Of a stretch of 54,039 bases of DNA, positions 27,446 through 35,314 are shown piece by piece. The position numbers and the translations under genes were made by a program. Under the pieces are notes generated by a model. It had not been told where the DNA came from and did no database searches. It saw nothing but the letters and a program-made list of their open reading frames with translations. The stretch's first letter is position 1. Each line of letters begins with the position of its first letter. The stretch covers positions 1 through 54,039 of the forward strand of contig CAYLOT010000017.1 of assembly GCA_964385405.1 (NCBI GenBank), given 5' to 3'. Source of the DNA: CAIZGX01 sp964385405. Its GTDB lineage: Bacteria; Bacteroidota; Bacteroidia; Flavobacteriales_D; Sanyastnellaceae.

Positions 27446-27982
27446 TTAACAATTGGGAGGAAGAGCGTTGAGGCGAACGTGTGGAGATGAAATGAAAAAA
27501 CGATTTGTCGCGACATGCGAAGTGTTCACTTCGAAAAATGGAATTTGAATAATATCAATATCGCAGGTCCATTGCGATTGAAGTTTGTAGAAGAAGTTAA
27601 GTTGTTCTTGTGTTTGTTTTTTGTCGGAAGAGTTTTTTACGAGTGTGCGAACGAGGGTTTTTAATTCGTTTTCTTCCGTATCCATTACGGCATAAAGAGT
27701 AACGGATCCGTCTTTGTGAAATTCTTTTCTTGAGATGTCATACATATTACCTTGGTAGAGGAACTCCCAAGGCTCTGGCCATTCAAGCTGATTGAATTCT
27801 TCTTGTGACAAATGAACAGGGGTGAGTTGGTCTTCGTGAACATTCCCCATAACAAGAGCTTTCATTTCTTTTTTGACCAACCAAATTTTGTGTTGAAGAA
27901 TCCAATAGCCTATTCCGCCTTGTGCAAGGAAAAGCACAAGTAAAAGAGACAAGACTCCATTTTTTAATATTGGGTTTATCAT
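27446..27982 (-). CDS. Hypothetical membrane-anchored protein
   Basis: 178 residues that I do not assign to a family. An N-terminal hydrophobic segment (about residues 9-30, GVLSLLLVLFLAQGGIGYWIL) probably anchors it in the inner membrane. A mostly charged extracytoplasmic domain follows, with EWPEPWEFLYQGNMYDISRKE, DGSVTLYAVMDTEENELK and a His/Ser-containing tail ending in Cys. Similar short proteins often accompany TonB receptors in Bacteroidota, which agrees with its place just upstream of the receptor in the same direction. The function is unknown; an accessory role in metal or haem uptake is a guess. Confidence 0.75.
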   Translation of the reverse strand: MINPILKNGVLSLLLVLFLAQGGIGYWILQHKIWLVKKEMKALVMGNVHEDQLTPVHLSQEEFNQLEWPEPWEFLYQGNMYDISRKEFHKDGSVTLYAVMDTEENELKTLVRTLVKNSSDKKQTQEQLNFFYKLQSQWTCDIDIIQIPFFEVNTSHVATNRFFISSPHVRLNALPPNC

Positions 27983-28023
27983 TTCCGTTCGCTAAATTAG
28001 TGACAAGGAAACTTTTGCCTCAT

Positions 28024-28443
28024 TTATTTTTTCTTCGTTTTTGACTTCAACTCTATTTCTGATTGAAATTCAATAGGTACATCCTCTGCTTTTACTATTT
28101 CCATAGTCACTTGGGTTAATCCGCTTCGAACGAAATTAAGTTGTTCAGCAGCGCAAAGTGAGAGGTCAATGCAGCGCTTTGAGGACTTGGGCAATCTGTC
28201 ATTCACACGGACGTAAACAACATTATTGTTTTTGATACAAGTCACTTTCAGCCAAGTTCCGAATGGAAGGGTCTTGTGGGCACATGTGAATTTTTTTTGT
28301 CGAAAAACTTCACCATTTGAGGTGCCATTTCCTTCAAATTTGTTGTGGTAAAATGAGGCTTTTCCAGTCTCTGTTTGTGCAGAAATATTCAGACAAAACA
28401 GGACTGTTAGAAGCACAAAGACACTTTTTAATAACGCTTTCAT
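28024..28443 (-). CDS. RlpA-like double-psi beta-barrel protein
   Basis: A secreted protein of 139 residues with signal peptide MKALLKSVFVLLTVLFCLNISAQ cut before TETGKASFYH. The rest is the RlpA core: GKASFYHNKFEGNGTSNGE, then CAHKTLPFGTWLKVT, VYVRVNDRLP and KRCIDLSLCAAEQLN. RlpA proteins are septal peptidoglycan lytic transglycosylases or glycan binders; the catalytic-type His-Lys-Thr and Asp-Arg positions are present. There is no SPOR domain or lipobox, unlike E. coli RlpA. The frame could start at 28452 (TTG), but the ATG at 28443 is preferred. It may be cotranscribed with the hypothetical gene downstream. Confidence 0.88.
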   Translation of the reverse strand: MKALLKSVFVLLTVLFCLNISAQTETGKASFYHNKFEGNGTSNGEVFRQKKFTCAHKTLPFGTWLKVTCIKNNNVVYVRVNDRLPKSSKRCIDLSLCAAEQLNFVRSGLTQVTMEIVKAEDVPIEFQSEIELKSKTKKK

Positions 28444-28493
28444 AGATAGCAATTTACGAAAAACCCATTATATTCGCTTAAATCTTAACCAAA

Positions 28494-29168
28494 ATGAGAA
28501 TACTTCCTATTGCGGGACTTGTTGTTCTTGTCTTAGTATTTAACGTTCAAATTTGCGCTCAGATTAAACGCATGGACGGGCTGTTGTCAGTAGGTGTGAG
28601 TTACAACACCTTTAATTTCACAGCGGATATCAGTGAATTGGCCGATTCTAGTGCAACGGTAAGTAAGTCATTTTATCCGTCATTAAGTTTCGCTGGTGAT
28701 TTTTCTTTAACGAAGGGTTCTCGTAAGAAGTGGAGAGTAATTTTTGGTTTCAGTTATACGAATCAGGCATTGAGTGTGAACGCAACAGATTACAAGTATT
28801 CAGATCAAATGGGAGATTTGGCTATTGATCCCTATGTGACCTGGTCTATAACGAAGAGCACCGCTGGTGCACGTTTGTTGTTTTCGTATAATATACAGCA
28901 CATGAGGAAGCGTAAGATTTTTGGTTTTAAGAAAACGAGTTGTTTGTTGTATACAGGAATTAGTACGAATTTGAATTGGTATGGAATTCGGGAGAACACA
29001 TTGAATGTCAATTTCGACAAGAAATCATTTGGAACGCGATTAACCGATTATCAATTGGTGGCATTAGGTTTTACTGGGTTTCCTTATCGGAAGAAAGTTG
29101 GGGTAAATTGTGAATTGGCTTGGGGCGGTCCATATTTCATTAAAGCCGGAGTTGTTATTGGATTGTAA
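28494..29168 (+). CDS. Hypothetical outer-membrane beta-barrel protein
   Basis: 224 residues with a signal peptide (MRILPIAGLVVLVLVFNVQICAQ) and alternating hydrophobic strands such as LSVGVSYNTFNFT, WRVIFGFSYTN, CLLYTGISTNLNW and FIKAGVVIGL, consistent with a small 8-10-strand outer-membrane barrel. I do not recognise a specific family. TATATTCG at 28469-28476 may be its -7 box. It is divergent from the RlpA-like gene and is followed by the tRNA-Glu promoter. Confidence 0.7.
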   Translation: MRILPIAGLVVLVLVFNVQICAQIKRMDGLLSVGVSYNTFNFTADISELADSSATVSKSFYPSLSFAGDFSLTKGSRKKWRVIFGFSYTNQALSVNATDYKYSDQMGDLAIDPYVTWSITKSTAGARLLFSYNIQHMRKRKIFGFKKTSCLLYTGISTNLNWYGIRENTLNVNFDKKSFGTRLTDYQLVALGFTGFPYRKKVGVNCELAWGGPYFIKAGVVIGL

Positions 29169-29185
29169 TTTTTTTTGCTGAATAC

Positions 29186-29215
29186 TTGCGAGAAAGCAAA
29201 AAGGTGGTATATTTG
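29186..29215 (+). promoter_or_regulatory. tRNA-Glu promoter
   Basis: TTG (29186-29188), a 19-base spacer and TATATTTG (29208-29215) match the Bacteroidota consensus exactly. The mature tRNA starts 18 bases after the box. Confidence 0.8.
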
Positions 29216-29233
29216 CACCCACAAATCCCAAAC

Positions 29234-29305
29234 GGCCCGTTCGTCTAGGGGTTAGGACAGCAGATTTTCATTCTGTAAACAGGGGTTCGATTCCCCTACG
29301 GGCTA
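29234..29305 (+). tRNA. tRNA-Glu (anticodon TTC)
   Basis: Cloverleaf folded by eye: acceptor GGCCCGT (29234-29240) with ACGGGCT (29298-29304; the first pair is G-U), D arm with the GTCTAGGGGTTAGGAC pattern, anticodon stem GCAGA/TCTGT around TTTTCAT with TTC at 29267-29269, and T arm AGGGG-TTCGATT-CCCCT. The CCA end is not encoded. It is flanked by a strong promoter and a terminator, so it is a monocistronic unit. Confidence 0.97.
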
Positions 29306-29311
29306 CAAGAA

Positions 29312-29342
29312 AAACCCTCAACGAAAGTTGAGGGTTTTTTTT
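29312..29342 (+). terminator. Terminator after tRNA-Glu
   Basis: AAACCCTCAAC (29312-29322), a GAAA tetraloop and GTTGAGGGTTT (29327-29337), followed by a T-run. Confidence 0.95.
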
Positions 29343-29353
29343 ATAACGAAGTT

Positions 29354-29423
29354 CCCCTACCCCGGATAGCAGTGAAAAGCCTCTGAGCGAAGCGAAAAGC
29401 TTGGAACGGATAGCCGGAATAGG
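29354..29423. ncRNA. Putative structured element downstream of tRNA-Glu
   Basis: A compact segment whose ends can pair: CCT (29356-29358) with AGG (29421-29423), and CCGG (29362-29365) with CCGG (29414-29417). The motif CGGATAGC occurs at both ends (from 29363 and 29408), and an inner AAGC/GCTT hairpin contains GAGCGAAGC. I recall very similar CCCGGATAG...AACGGATAGC.GG segments beside genes in other Flavobacteriia, possibly related to the Flavo-1 RNA motif. That link is from memory and unverified. No ORF covers it. The transcribed strand is unknown. Confidence 0.45.
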
Positions 29424-29432
29424 TTCAAAAAA

Positions 29433-30155
29433 TTAAATTGCGAGCAATATTCCCAAAATCAAAATAATATTAATCACTATTAGTGCAGGATAGATGCCGG
29501 CTAAAATAAGTCCGGTGATAGCGCGGCTGCGGTATTTGCGATATTCCGGGTCTTTGCCTCGGCGACGTAAGAATCGAATGGCGAAGGTGATTGCAGTTAT
29601 TTCTAAGGCTATAAACAGAGCTGATCCGATTAGCAAGGAAAGTCCTAAAAGGGCCCAAGAAAATCCGGTTGCGGCACCAATAGTGAAAAAAAGAATAGCA
29701 GCCCAAATGGGTGTGGCAACGGATGCAATTCCAAGTCCTAGCGCCCAATTAGCGAGTTGTTGATCTTGTATATCTTGTGGTTGACTGGTAGACCCGTAAT
29801 TGTTGCTGAAGTACTCTTCTTGCTGCTTCGATTGTTCCGGAACTACGGTATCGTTCTTTGATTGAATAAAAGAAGATTTTTTTGTTGGAAGAATGAGCTC
29901 AGTGCTTTCGTTCGAACTGGCAGAAGTCGTTTCAACCGAATGAACGTTCGGCTGAGGAACTTCTAGAGTAGATGTAACAACTACTGCTTCAGTCGAAGAA
30001 ATTTCATTGGTTTGCGTCAACTCGGAAGGAGCAGAATGACGGTGCTTCCAAGAGATGTGATAGCCATCTTGATGAACGCGCTTCTCAACGGTGCAGGATG
30101 AAAAGGTTGTCGAAAGAAGTGCGATGGCAGAGATGCCTATAATTAGTTTCTTCAT
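29433..30155 (-). CDS. Lipoprotein with C-terminal membrane segments
   Basis: 240 residues. The N terminus is a lipoprotein signal (MKKLIIGISAIALLSTTFSSC, lipidated Cys21) followed by TVEKRVHQDGYHISWKHRH, a sequence style common in Flavobacteriales lipoproteins. A Ser/Thr/Glu-rich spacer of about 85 residues leads to three hydrophobic segments (ALGLGIASVATPIWAAILFF, GFSWALLGLSLLIGSALFIALE, AITGLILAGIYPALIVINII) and an Arg-rich loop, resembling DUF4190-type small membrane domains. Lipid anchor plus membrane helices suggests inner-membrane retention. Function unknown. It starts 3 bases after the desaturase gene and is probably cotranscribed with it. Confidence 0.75.
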   Translation of the reverse strand: MKKLIIGISAIALLSTTFSSCTVEKRVHQDGYHISWKHRHSAPSELTQTNEISSTEAVVVTSTLEVPQPNVHSVETTSASSNESTELILPTKKSSFIQSKNDTVVPEQSKQQEEYFSNNYGSTSQPQDIQDQQLANWALGLGIASVATPIWAAILFFTIGAATGFSWALLGLSLLIGSALFIALEITAITFAIRFLRRRGKDPEYRKYRSRAITGLILAGIYPALIVINIILILGILLAI

Positions 30156-30158
30156 GAT

Positions 30159-31091
30159 TTAATGTTTAATGCAATCGTTGTAAACGTCTTTGTATGATTT
30201 GGCAACGTACAAGCTGTTGCGAATGTCTTCATTGCTCATAAGTTCCTCGTGCAATTTAGGAAGGTGATAGCAAGGAACGCCCGGATAAAGATGATGTTCG
30301 TTGTGCAGAGATATGTTTTTCGGAGCAAAGAACAAACGAACAAACCAGTTGTGCGTTGTTGTTCTAGTTTGCATCGAATGGTCATAACCTTCAATACTTG
30401 AATGCTCTGCTATGCGTCGCAAGCGATTCGCTACTTGTGTCCAAGTAGCAAAAGGAATAATCCAATACAATAACAACCACATGCCGTGATTGAAATAAAT
30501 GAAGCTTGAAAAAACAAGGATGTAAAATGAAATTCGAGCGATTGTATAACTCAGTGGTGTCGGTTCTTTTTTTCGCTTCACTTGTTTACCTGACATTACT
30601 TTCAGAGTTTCAAAAACACCAATACCAGTAAATTGAATGAAAATAATTTGGAAGAATTTTTTCGCAGACATCGGGAATTTCCAATTTTCATCGTGCTTCG
30701 CAATGAAGTCGGGATCTTCGTCGGTATTCAAATAACGATGATGCGCCAGGTGTTTTATACGATATGAGCGCATAGAGATGAATAATGGCCAGGCACAGAA
30801 AACTTCTGCTAAAACATCATTCAAGGTGGTGTTTTTTGAAATGAGGTTGTGAACAGATTCGTGCATTATAAGTCCCAAGGCCAAGTATCGTGCGCCAAGG
30901 AAGAAAACGAAGACAATGTATAAAGGCCACGAGAAAAAGTTCTCACACAAGATTCCTGATCCTACAATGGCCGCCCATTCAACAACAATTGAAACAACGC
31001 CTCTAAATGTGCTTACATTGTGCCAAGACTTTAACTTGTCTTTAGGAAGCAATACGCGAATTTCGTTTGGCCTTTTTAGGGTGTGTATCAT
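30159..31091 (-). CDS. Fatty acid desaturase family membrane enzyme (divergent from the lipid operon)
   Basis: A 310-residue integral membrane di-iron enzyme. The three histidine boxes are intact: HESVHN near residue 88, HLAHHR near 125 and HNEHHLYPGVP near 270. Four or so membrane helices lie between them. The family desaturates or hydroxylates acyl chains, and some members act on carotenoids or sphingolipids, so the substrate is open. The gene is divergent from the PEP-utilizing gene with about 50 bases between starts, and the next gene downstream follows after 3 bases. The second desaturase of the window lies in the facing operon. Confidence 0.9.
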   Translation of the reverse strand: MIHTLKRPNEIRVLLPKDKLKSWHNVSTFRGVVSIVVEWAAIVGSGILCENFFSWPLYIVFVFFLGARYLALGLIMHESVHNLISKNTTLNDVLAEVFCAWPLFISMRSYRIKHLAHHRYLNTDEDPDFIAKHDENWKFPMSAKKFFQIIFIQFTGIGVFETLKVMSGKQVKRKKEPTPLSYTIARISFYILVFSSFIYFNHGMWLLLYWIIPFATWTQVANRLRRIAEHSSIEGYDHSMQTRTTTHNWFVRLFFAPKNISLHNEHHLYPGVPCYHLPKLHEELMSNEDIRNSLYVAKSYKDVYNDCIKH

Positions 31092-31125
31092 TTTCCGCTT
31101 TGTATTTTGTCTATTTTAGATGAAT

Positions 31126-31133
31126 CAAAAATA
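31126..31133 (-). promoter_or_regulatory. -7 box of desaturase promoter
   Basis: TATTTTTG on the minus strand matches TAnnTTTG exactly and lies 34 bases before the start codon, in the short divergent region shared with the lipid operon. No clear -33 TTG is visible. Confidence 0.4.
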
Positions 31134-31143
31134 GCAATAACCC

Positions 31144-33588
31144 ATGTACTTGCTGTCGTTAAATAAAAATATTGCAGTTGAAGAGTTTGGAGGGAAGGGC
31201 GCACAGCTTTCGCGCATGATGCGAGCAGGTTTTCCTATTCCCGATGGTTTTGTTATTTCAACCAAGGCTTTCGAACGTTTCGAGAAAGAAAATTTTCCCA
31301 TAGAAGAAATCAGAAGTGAAGTGCAATTCGAATTGAATCGCATAGGAGCTTCGCATTACATGGTTCGTAGTTCGGCAATTGGCGAGGATTCCGATGAAAA
31401 TTCATTCGCGGGACAGCTCGATTCTTTTTTATGTGGAAATAATATTGACGAGATTCTTCAACACATAAAAAAATGTTGGAAGTCTTACGAGAAGGAGAAT
31501 GTCAAAACCTACGAGGCCATTTCAAACAAACGGCTCGAAGGTATGGGCGTAGTGGTGCAAGCGTTAATAAATCCCGATTATGCTGGCGTTATTTTTACTC
31601 GTTCTTATCTCGAGTCTAACGCTGTTTTGGTGGAATACGTTCAGGGACACGGAGAGAAATTGGTGTCAGGAGAGGTCACGCCCATGCGTTTTCATTACCG
31701 ATATAATGAAGGAAGTGGGGATGCAGAATTTCTTCCTTCGTTGGAAGAGGGGATGCACGTTGCGAAGAAGATTGAGTCGCATTACGGCATGCCCATGGAC
31801 ATTGAATGGGCATTGAAAGATAGAAAGTTTTATGTTGTTCAGGCACGCAAGATTACCACACCTTGGAAAGAACCAGAAGTGTATTGGTCGAACACCAATG
31901 TGAATGAAAATTATCCGGAGGCGATTTCACCTTTGTTGTATTCGATCGCGCGACAATCGTATTACCATTATTTCAAAAACCTTTCGAGACTGTTTCAAGT
32001 TTCGGAAGAATCTATTCGTGCATTGGAAGGCTCCTTCACGAATGTCATTGGTGTTTTTGGCGGGAAGATGTATTACAACATGAGCAGCATTCATGCGATT
32101 CTTTCAGCCTCGCCTTTTTCTGAGGCGCTCATTCAGTCGTTTGATAATTTTGTTGGATACGCTGAAGGTGCAAAGGCGTCCAAAATTCCTTCAACCAGTA
32201 AAGAGAAATTTGCTTTTGTTCGAAATGTGCTGAAGCAAAACAAGGCGCTTCCACAAAATGTCGCTGAGTTCGAAAGAATAGTTTCGAATTACATGAGCGA
32301 TGTTCAAGGAGCGATAACGCATTCAGATGTTCGGAAGTTGTTTCATGGATTTATTGAAATTCGAATGCACAGCTGGTATCGGGCATCCCTGGCCGATTTC
32401 TTCGCCATGGCATTTCACGGATTGTTAGGGAAGTTGTGTGTTAAGTATTACGGTGATGGAGGAGTTGGAATTCAGAACAAACTCATTCAGGCTATTCCGA
32501 ATTTAATAAGCAGTCGTCCGGTTATAGATATGCACGAACTCGTGGTTGCCATTCGAAAAGACGAAAGTATTTACACGAAATTCCAAGAAGGGAATGCACT
32601 TGAATTTTGGAGCTGGTTGAATAATGAATATGCTGAAAGCACTGTTTGCAAAGGAATTCATGACTACTTGAATAATTGGGGCTTTCGTTGTTCGGGAGAG
32701 CTTATGCTCACTTTCAAGAATTACATTGAAGAGCCCGAACGTTTCATTGCCTTGCTCATGCAATACGAAAAAATTCCCGATCAGAATCCGGAAGAAGTCA
32801 TGCAAACGAAATACCTTGAAGCGTTGCAAGCCAAGCGCGATTTCAAGAAGCATATTTTTAAGAAGAATAAATTGAATTTATTGAAATCTATTTTTCATGT
32901 TTGGCAATTGAACTTCTTGGTGAGGAATGCTTGTAAGGGAATCTCTTCGCGTGAGCGCGTTCGCTTGAAACAAGCACAATTGTATTTCGGATTCAAGTTG
33001 GCGTTGAAGAAGGTGGAGCAATCGTTTATTGAACGAAATGTTTTGAAGGCGGAAGGAGATGTTTTCTTTTTGAATTATTCTGAAATCGCCGAGCACCTCG
33101 ATGCTTCGCAAATGGCTTCGGTTGCAAGTGTTGAAATTTTGGAATCGCGCAAGCAAGCGTTCGAAGTTGAATCGAAATTGATTTATCCAGATGATTTTTA
33201 CACGACTTTTGGAAAGTATTGCTCTCCCGATCAAGTTTCGCGCAAAGAAGTTAGCACCGATGCGTCAAGCGATTTGAAAGGATTGTGTGCATGCGGTGGA
33301 ATTTTAAAAGGAAGAGTGAAAGTTCTGGAAACAGTTATGGAAGCTGATAAACTAGAGAAGGGAGATATTTTAGTAACGCGACAAACAGATCCGGGATGGG
33401 TTTCTGTTTTTCCATTAATCAGCGGATTAATAGTTGAACGCGGAGGCATGTTATCACACGGAGCAATAGTTTCTCGTGAATTCGGGATACCTGCTATTGT
33501 TGGGGTAGATCAAGCTACTGTGAAATTAAAAGATGGCGACATAATAACATTGAATGCCGATAAAGGAACAATAGTTATTCATGATTGA
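31144..33588 (+). CDS. PEP-utilizing / ATP-grasp phosphotransferase of unknown substrate
   Basis: An 814-residue protein built like PEP synthase or rifampicin phosphotransferase: an N-terminal PPDK ATP-grasp domain (GGKGAQLSRMMRAGFPIPDGFVI, YMVRSSAIGEDSDENSFAGQ, VVVQALINPDYAGVIFT, PMDIEWALKDRKFYVVQAR), a long divergent middle part, and a C-terminal swivelling histidine domain with GGMLSHGAIVSREFGIPAIVG, phosphorylated His at about residue 772. Such dikinases pass one phosphate of ATP via the His to a substrate. The middle domain, which selects the acceptor, does not look like pyruvate-binding PEP synthase, so pyruvate is unlikely. As first gene of the lipid operon, its acceptor may be an isoprenoid or lipid alcohol; this is inference. 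Its 3' end overlaps the next gene by 8 bases. Confidence 0.85.
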   Translation: MYLLSLNKNIAVEEFGGKGAQLSRMMRAGFPIPDGFVISTKAFERFEKENFPIEEIRSEVQFELNRIGASHYMVRSSAIGEDSDENSFAGQLDSFLCGNNIDEILQHIKKCWKSYEKENVKTYEAISNKRLEGMGVVVQALINPDYAGVIFTRSYLESNAVLVEYVQGHGEKLVSGEVTPMRFHYRYNEGSGDAEFLPSLEEGMHVAKKIESHYGMPMDIEWALKDRKFYVVQARKITTPWKEPEVYWSNTNVNENYPEAISPLLYSIARQSYYHYFKNLSRLFQVSEESIRALEGSFTNVIGVFGGKMYYNMSSIHAILSASPFSEALIQSFDNFVGYAEGAKASKIPSTSKEKFAFVRNVLKQNKALPQNVAEFERIVSNYMSDVQGAITHSDVRKLFHGFIEIRMHSWYRASLADFFAMAFHGLLGKLCVKYYGDGGVGIQNKLIQAIPNLISSRPVIDMHELVVAIRKDESIYTKFQEGNALEFWSWLNNEYAESTVCKGIHDYLNNWGFRCSGELMLTFKNYIEEPERFIALLMQYEKIPDQNPEEVMQTKYLEALQAKRDFKKHIFKKNKLNLLKSIFHVWQLNFLVRNACKGISSRERVRLKQAQLYFGFKLALKKVEQSFIERNVLKAEGDVFFLNYSEIAEHLDASQMASVASVEILESRKQAFEVESKLIYPDDFYTTFGKYCSPDQVSRKEVSTDASSDLKGLCACGGILKGRVKVLETVMEADKLEKGDILVTRQTDPGWVSVFPLISGLIVERGGMLSHGAIVSREFGIPAIVGVDQATVKLKDGDIITLNADKGTIVIHD

Positions 33589-34336
33589 AGTACTTCGAAT
33601 GTATATAGCGCAGCGCTTTTCATCGCTGATGTTCTTAGGCTTGGCTGTGTTCCTGTTTTTATATTCCGTACCCTTTCATGCGCTGCATCCGCTTTCTGTA
33701 ATGGATGTGTTGAAGGTGTTTGTAATGCTTTGGGTGATGCGTTTGTACGATGATGTCATGCAATGGGAAAACGATGCTGAGTATTCCGAGAGAATTTATA
33801 CACATCCTGAATCGCGTTCGAAACTCATTTTGCCACTCGTGTTGAGCATGGCAACAAGTGTATGTATATGTTGGAGTGATAGTCCTGATTTTTCAATGGC
33901 GTCTTTATGGTTGTATTTTATGGTAGTAAATCATGTTTTGTACAAAGCGTTGGTGCATCGGAGTTTTTGGGCGTTTGTACTCCCGCTAATCAAATATCCC
34001 TTCCTGTTTTTCTATATGACATTAAGTTACGGACTAAAGGGAGATATTTCAATTGTTCTTTTAGGTAGTAGCCTTGCATTATTTATCGTTTTTGTAGTTT
34101 ATGATTTATTGGATAATCGAGACAAGGAGAAACCAATAGTTGCGCTTTATTTTCTGATTGTCTTTTGTTTCGTTCTTCTCTTTATGAAGAATGTGAATGC
34201 TGTATCTTTAATTAGTGGAACAATTTTATTGGTGACTACTTTAATTCTGATTCATTTAAGAAAACGAGTAGTTCCAATTTTTTGGTTGCTATTAATTTTG
34301 ATATTCAAACTAATCTTGAACAATTATGTCATTTGA
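33581..34336 (+). CDS. UbiA-like prenyltransferase (divergent)
   Basis: A 251-residue membrane protein with about seven or eight hydrophobic helices. MRLYDDVMQWENDAEYSER (residues about 53-71) resembles the first Asp-rich motif of UbiA enzymes, in the RxxDExxDxExD subtype, and YDLLDNRDKEKP near residue 170 resembles the second YDxxDxxxD motif. If correct, it transfers a prenyl diphosphate chain to an acceptor in the membrane. The match is weak, and it is shorter than typical UbiA (about 290), so a degenerate or specialised member is possible. It overlaps the preceding gene by 8 bases and the methyltransferase by 11, so translation is probably coupled. Confidence 0.55.
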   Translation: MIEVLRMYIAQRFSSLMFLGLAVFLFLYSVPFHALHPLSVMDVLKVFVMLWVMRLYDDVMQWENDAEYSERIYTHPESRSKLILPLVLSMATSVCICWSDSPDFSMASLWLYFMVVNHVLYKALVHRSFWAFVLPLIKYPFLFFYMTLSYGLKGDISIVLLGSSLALFIVFVVYDLLDNRDKEKPIVALYFLIVFCFVLLFMKNVNAVSLISGTILLVTTLILIHLRKRVVPIFWLLLILIFKLILNNYVI

Positions 34337-35303
34337 TCCAATTCAACGAATGCAGGAGTTGAAGAATCCTGATCGTTTTCAATTCGAACGTGTGAAGTGC
34401 TATTCATGCGGTTCTGAGAACTGCAATGAATTTCTCATTGGTGAAGATGATCTTACGGGAAAAGATGGATTGTTCTTGTATGTGAAATGCACGGCTTGCG
34501 ATTTGGTTTATCAAAATCCGCGTTTGAAAATTGAAGGTATTAAAGAGTTTTACGATTCGGAATACATTGCTCATCGGAAGAAAAAGAATTGGGGCGTCTT
34601 AACACCGCTTTTCGAATGGACTATGAACAAGCACGATCGCGAAAAAGATAAGTTGGTAAGCCGGTTTGTGAAGGTGAATGAAAAAACGGAGTTGCTTGAT
34701 GTGGGCTGTGCAGTAGGAACATTTTTGCTTCACATGAACAAGAAGCACGCCTGCAAAATTCACGGGGTGGATTTTAAAGATGGATTGAGCTATCCCGATT
34801 TCGATAAGATAAATTTTTATGAGGGACTGTTTTACGAGCAGCCAATTCCAGAGAAATCAAAAGATATTGTAACCATGTGGCATTTCTTCGAACACGATTA
34901 TGATCCGATTCGTTCGTTGGAAATGGCCAAGAAAGTGTTGAAGGATGACGGAAAGCTAATCATTGAAGTTCCGCGGTTGGACTCTTTGACTTTCAGATTG
35001 TATGGAAAGAAATGGCCCGGAGTTCAAGCTCCTCAGCATACCGTTTTATTTTCAAAAAAGAATTTTATTGAAATGTTAGAGGCAAATGGATTTAAGGTAG
35101 AAACTTACATGCCTTATGGCGCGTTTCCAGCATACTTTTACATCTTTACAGGAGCATATTTTAAGTTGTTGGGTAAGGGGTTGAATCTCGATAAAATAAT
35201 TTTCCCTTATTTCTTGGGACAACTCATTCTTACTCCTGTTTTACTTTTTAGTAAAGTGCTTAACCTTTCAATGCAGACAGTTGTTTGTACGAAGAAGAAT
35301 TAA
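34326..35303 (+). CDS. Zinc-ribbon SAM-dependent methyltransferase
   Basis: A cytosolic protein of 325 residues. The N terminus has two CxxC pairs (CYSCGSENC and CTACDLVYQNPR) forming a probable zinc ribbon. A class I methyltransferase domain follows, with the SAM-binding motif LLDVGCAVGTFLLHM near residue 125, GVDFKD, and WHFFEHDYDP corresponding to the usual E/D-H loop. The C-terminal 70 residues are hydrophobic (GAFPAYFYIFTGAYFKLLG, ILTPVLLFSKVL) and may bind the membrane or a lipid substrate. The family (Methyltransf_23 type) methylates many small molecules. Overlap with the gene before it supports a joint pathway. Confidence 0.85.
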   Translation: MSFDPIQRMQELKNPDRFQFERVKCYSCGSENCNEFLIGEDDLTGKDGLFLYVKCTACDLVYQNPRLKIEGIKEFYDSEYIAHRKKKNWGVLTPLFEWTMNKHDREKDKLVSRFVKVNEKTELLDVGCAVGTFLLHMNKKHACKIHGVDFKDGLSYPDFDKINFYEGLFYEQPIPEKSKDIVTMWHFFEHDYDPIRSLEMAKKVLKDDGKLIIEVPRLDSLTFRLYGKKWPGVQAPQHTVLFSKKNFIEMLEANGFKVETYMPYGAFPAYFYIFTGAYFKLLGKGLNLDKIIFPYFLGQLILTPVLLFSKVLNLSMQTVVCTKKN

Positions 35304-35314
35304 TTCTGCTTGAA

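Noticed and set aside
29354..29423. A second tRNA or tRNA pseudogene after tRNA-Glu
   Set aside because: There is no T arm (GTTCGANNC) or anticodon arm; the pairing pattern is different.
31144..33588. Annotation as PEP synthase (ppsA) or pyruvate phosphate dikinase
   Set aside because: Only the ATP-grasp and phospho-His domains match; the pyruvate/PEP-binding barrel motifs are not seen.
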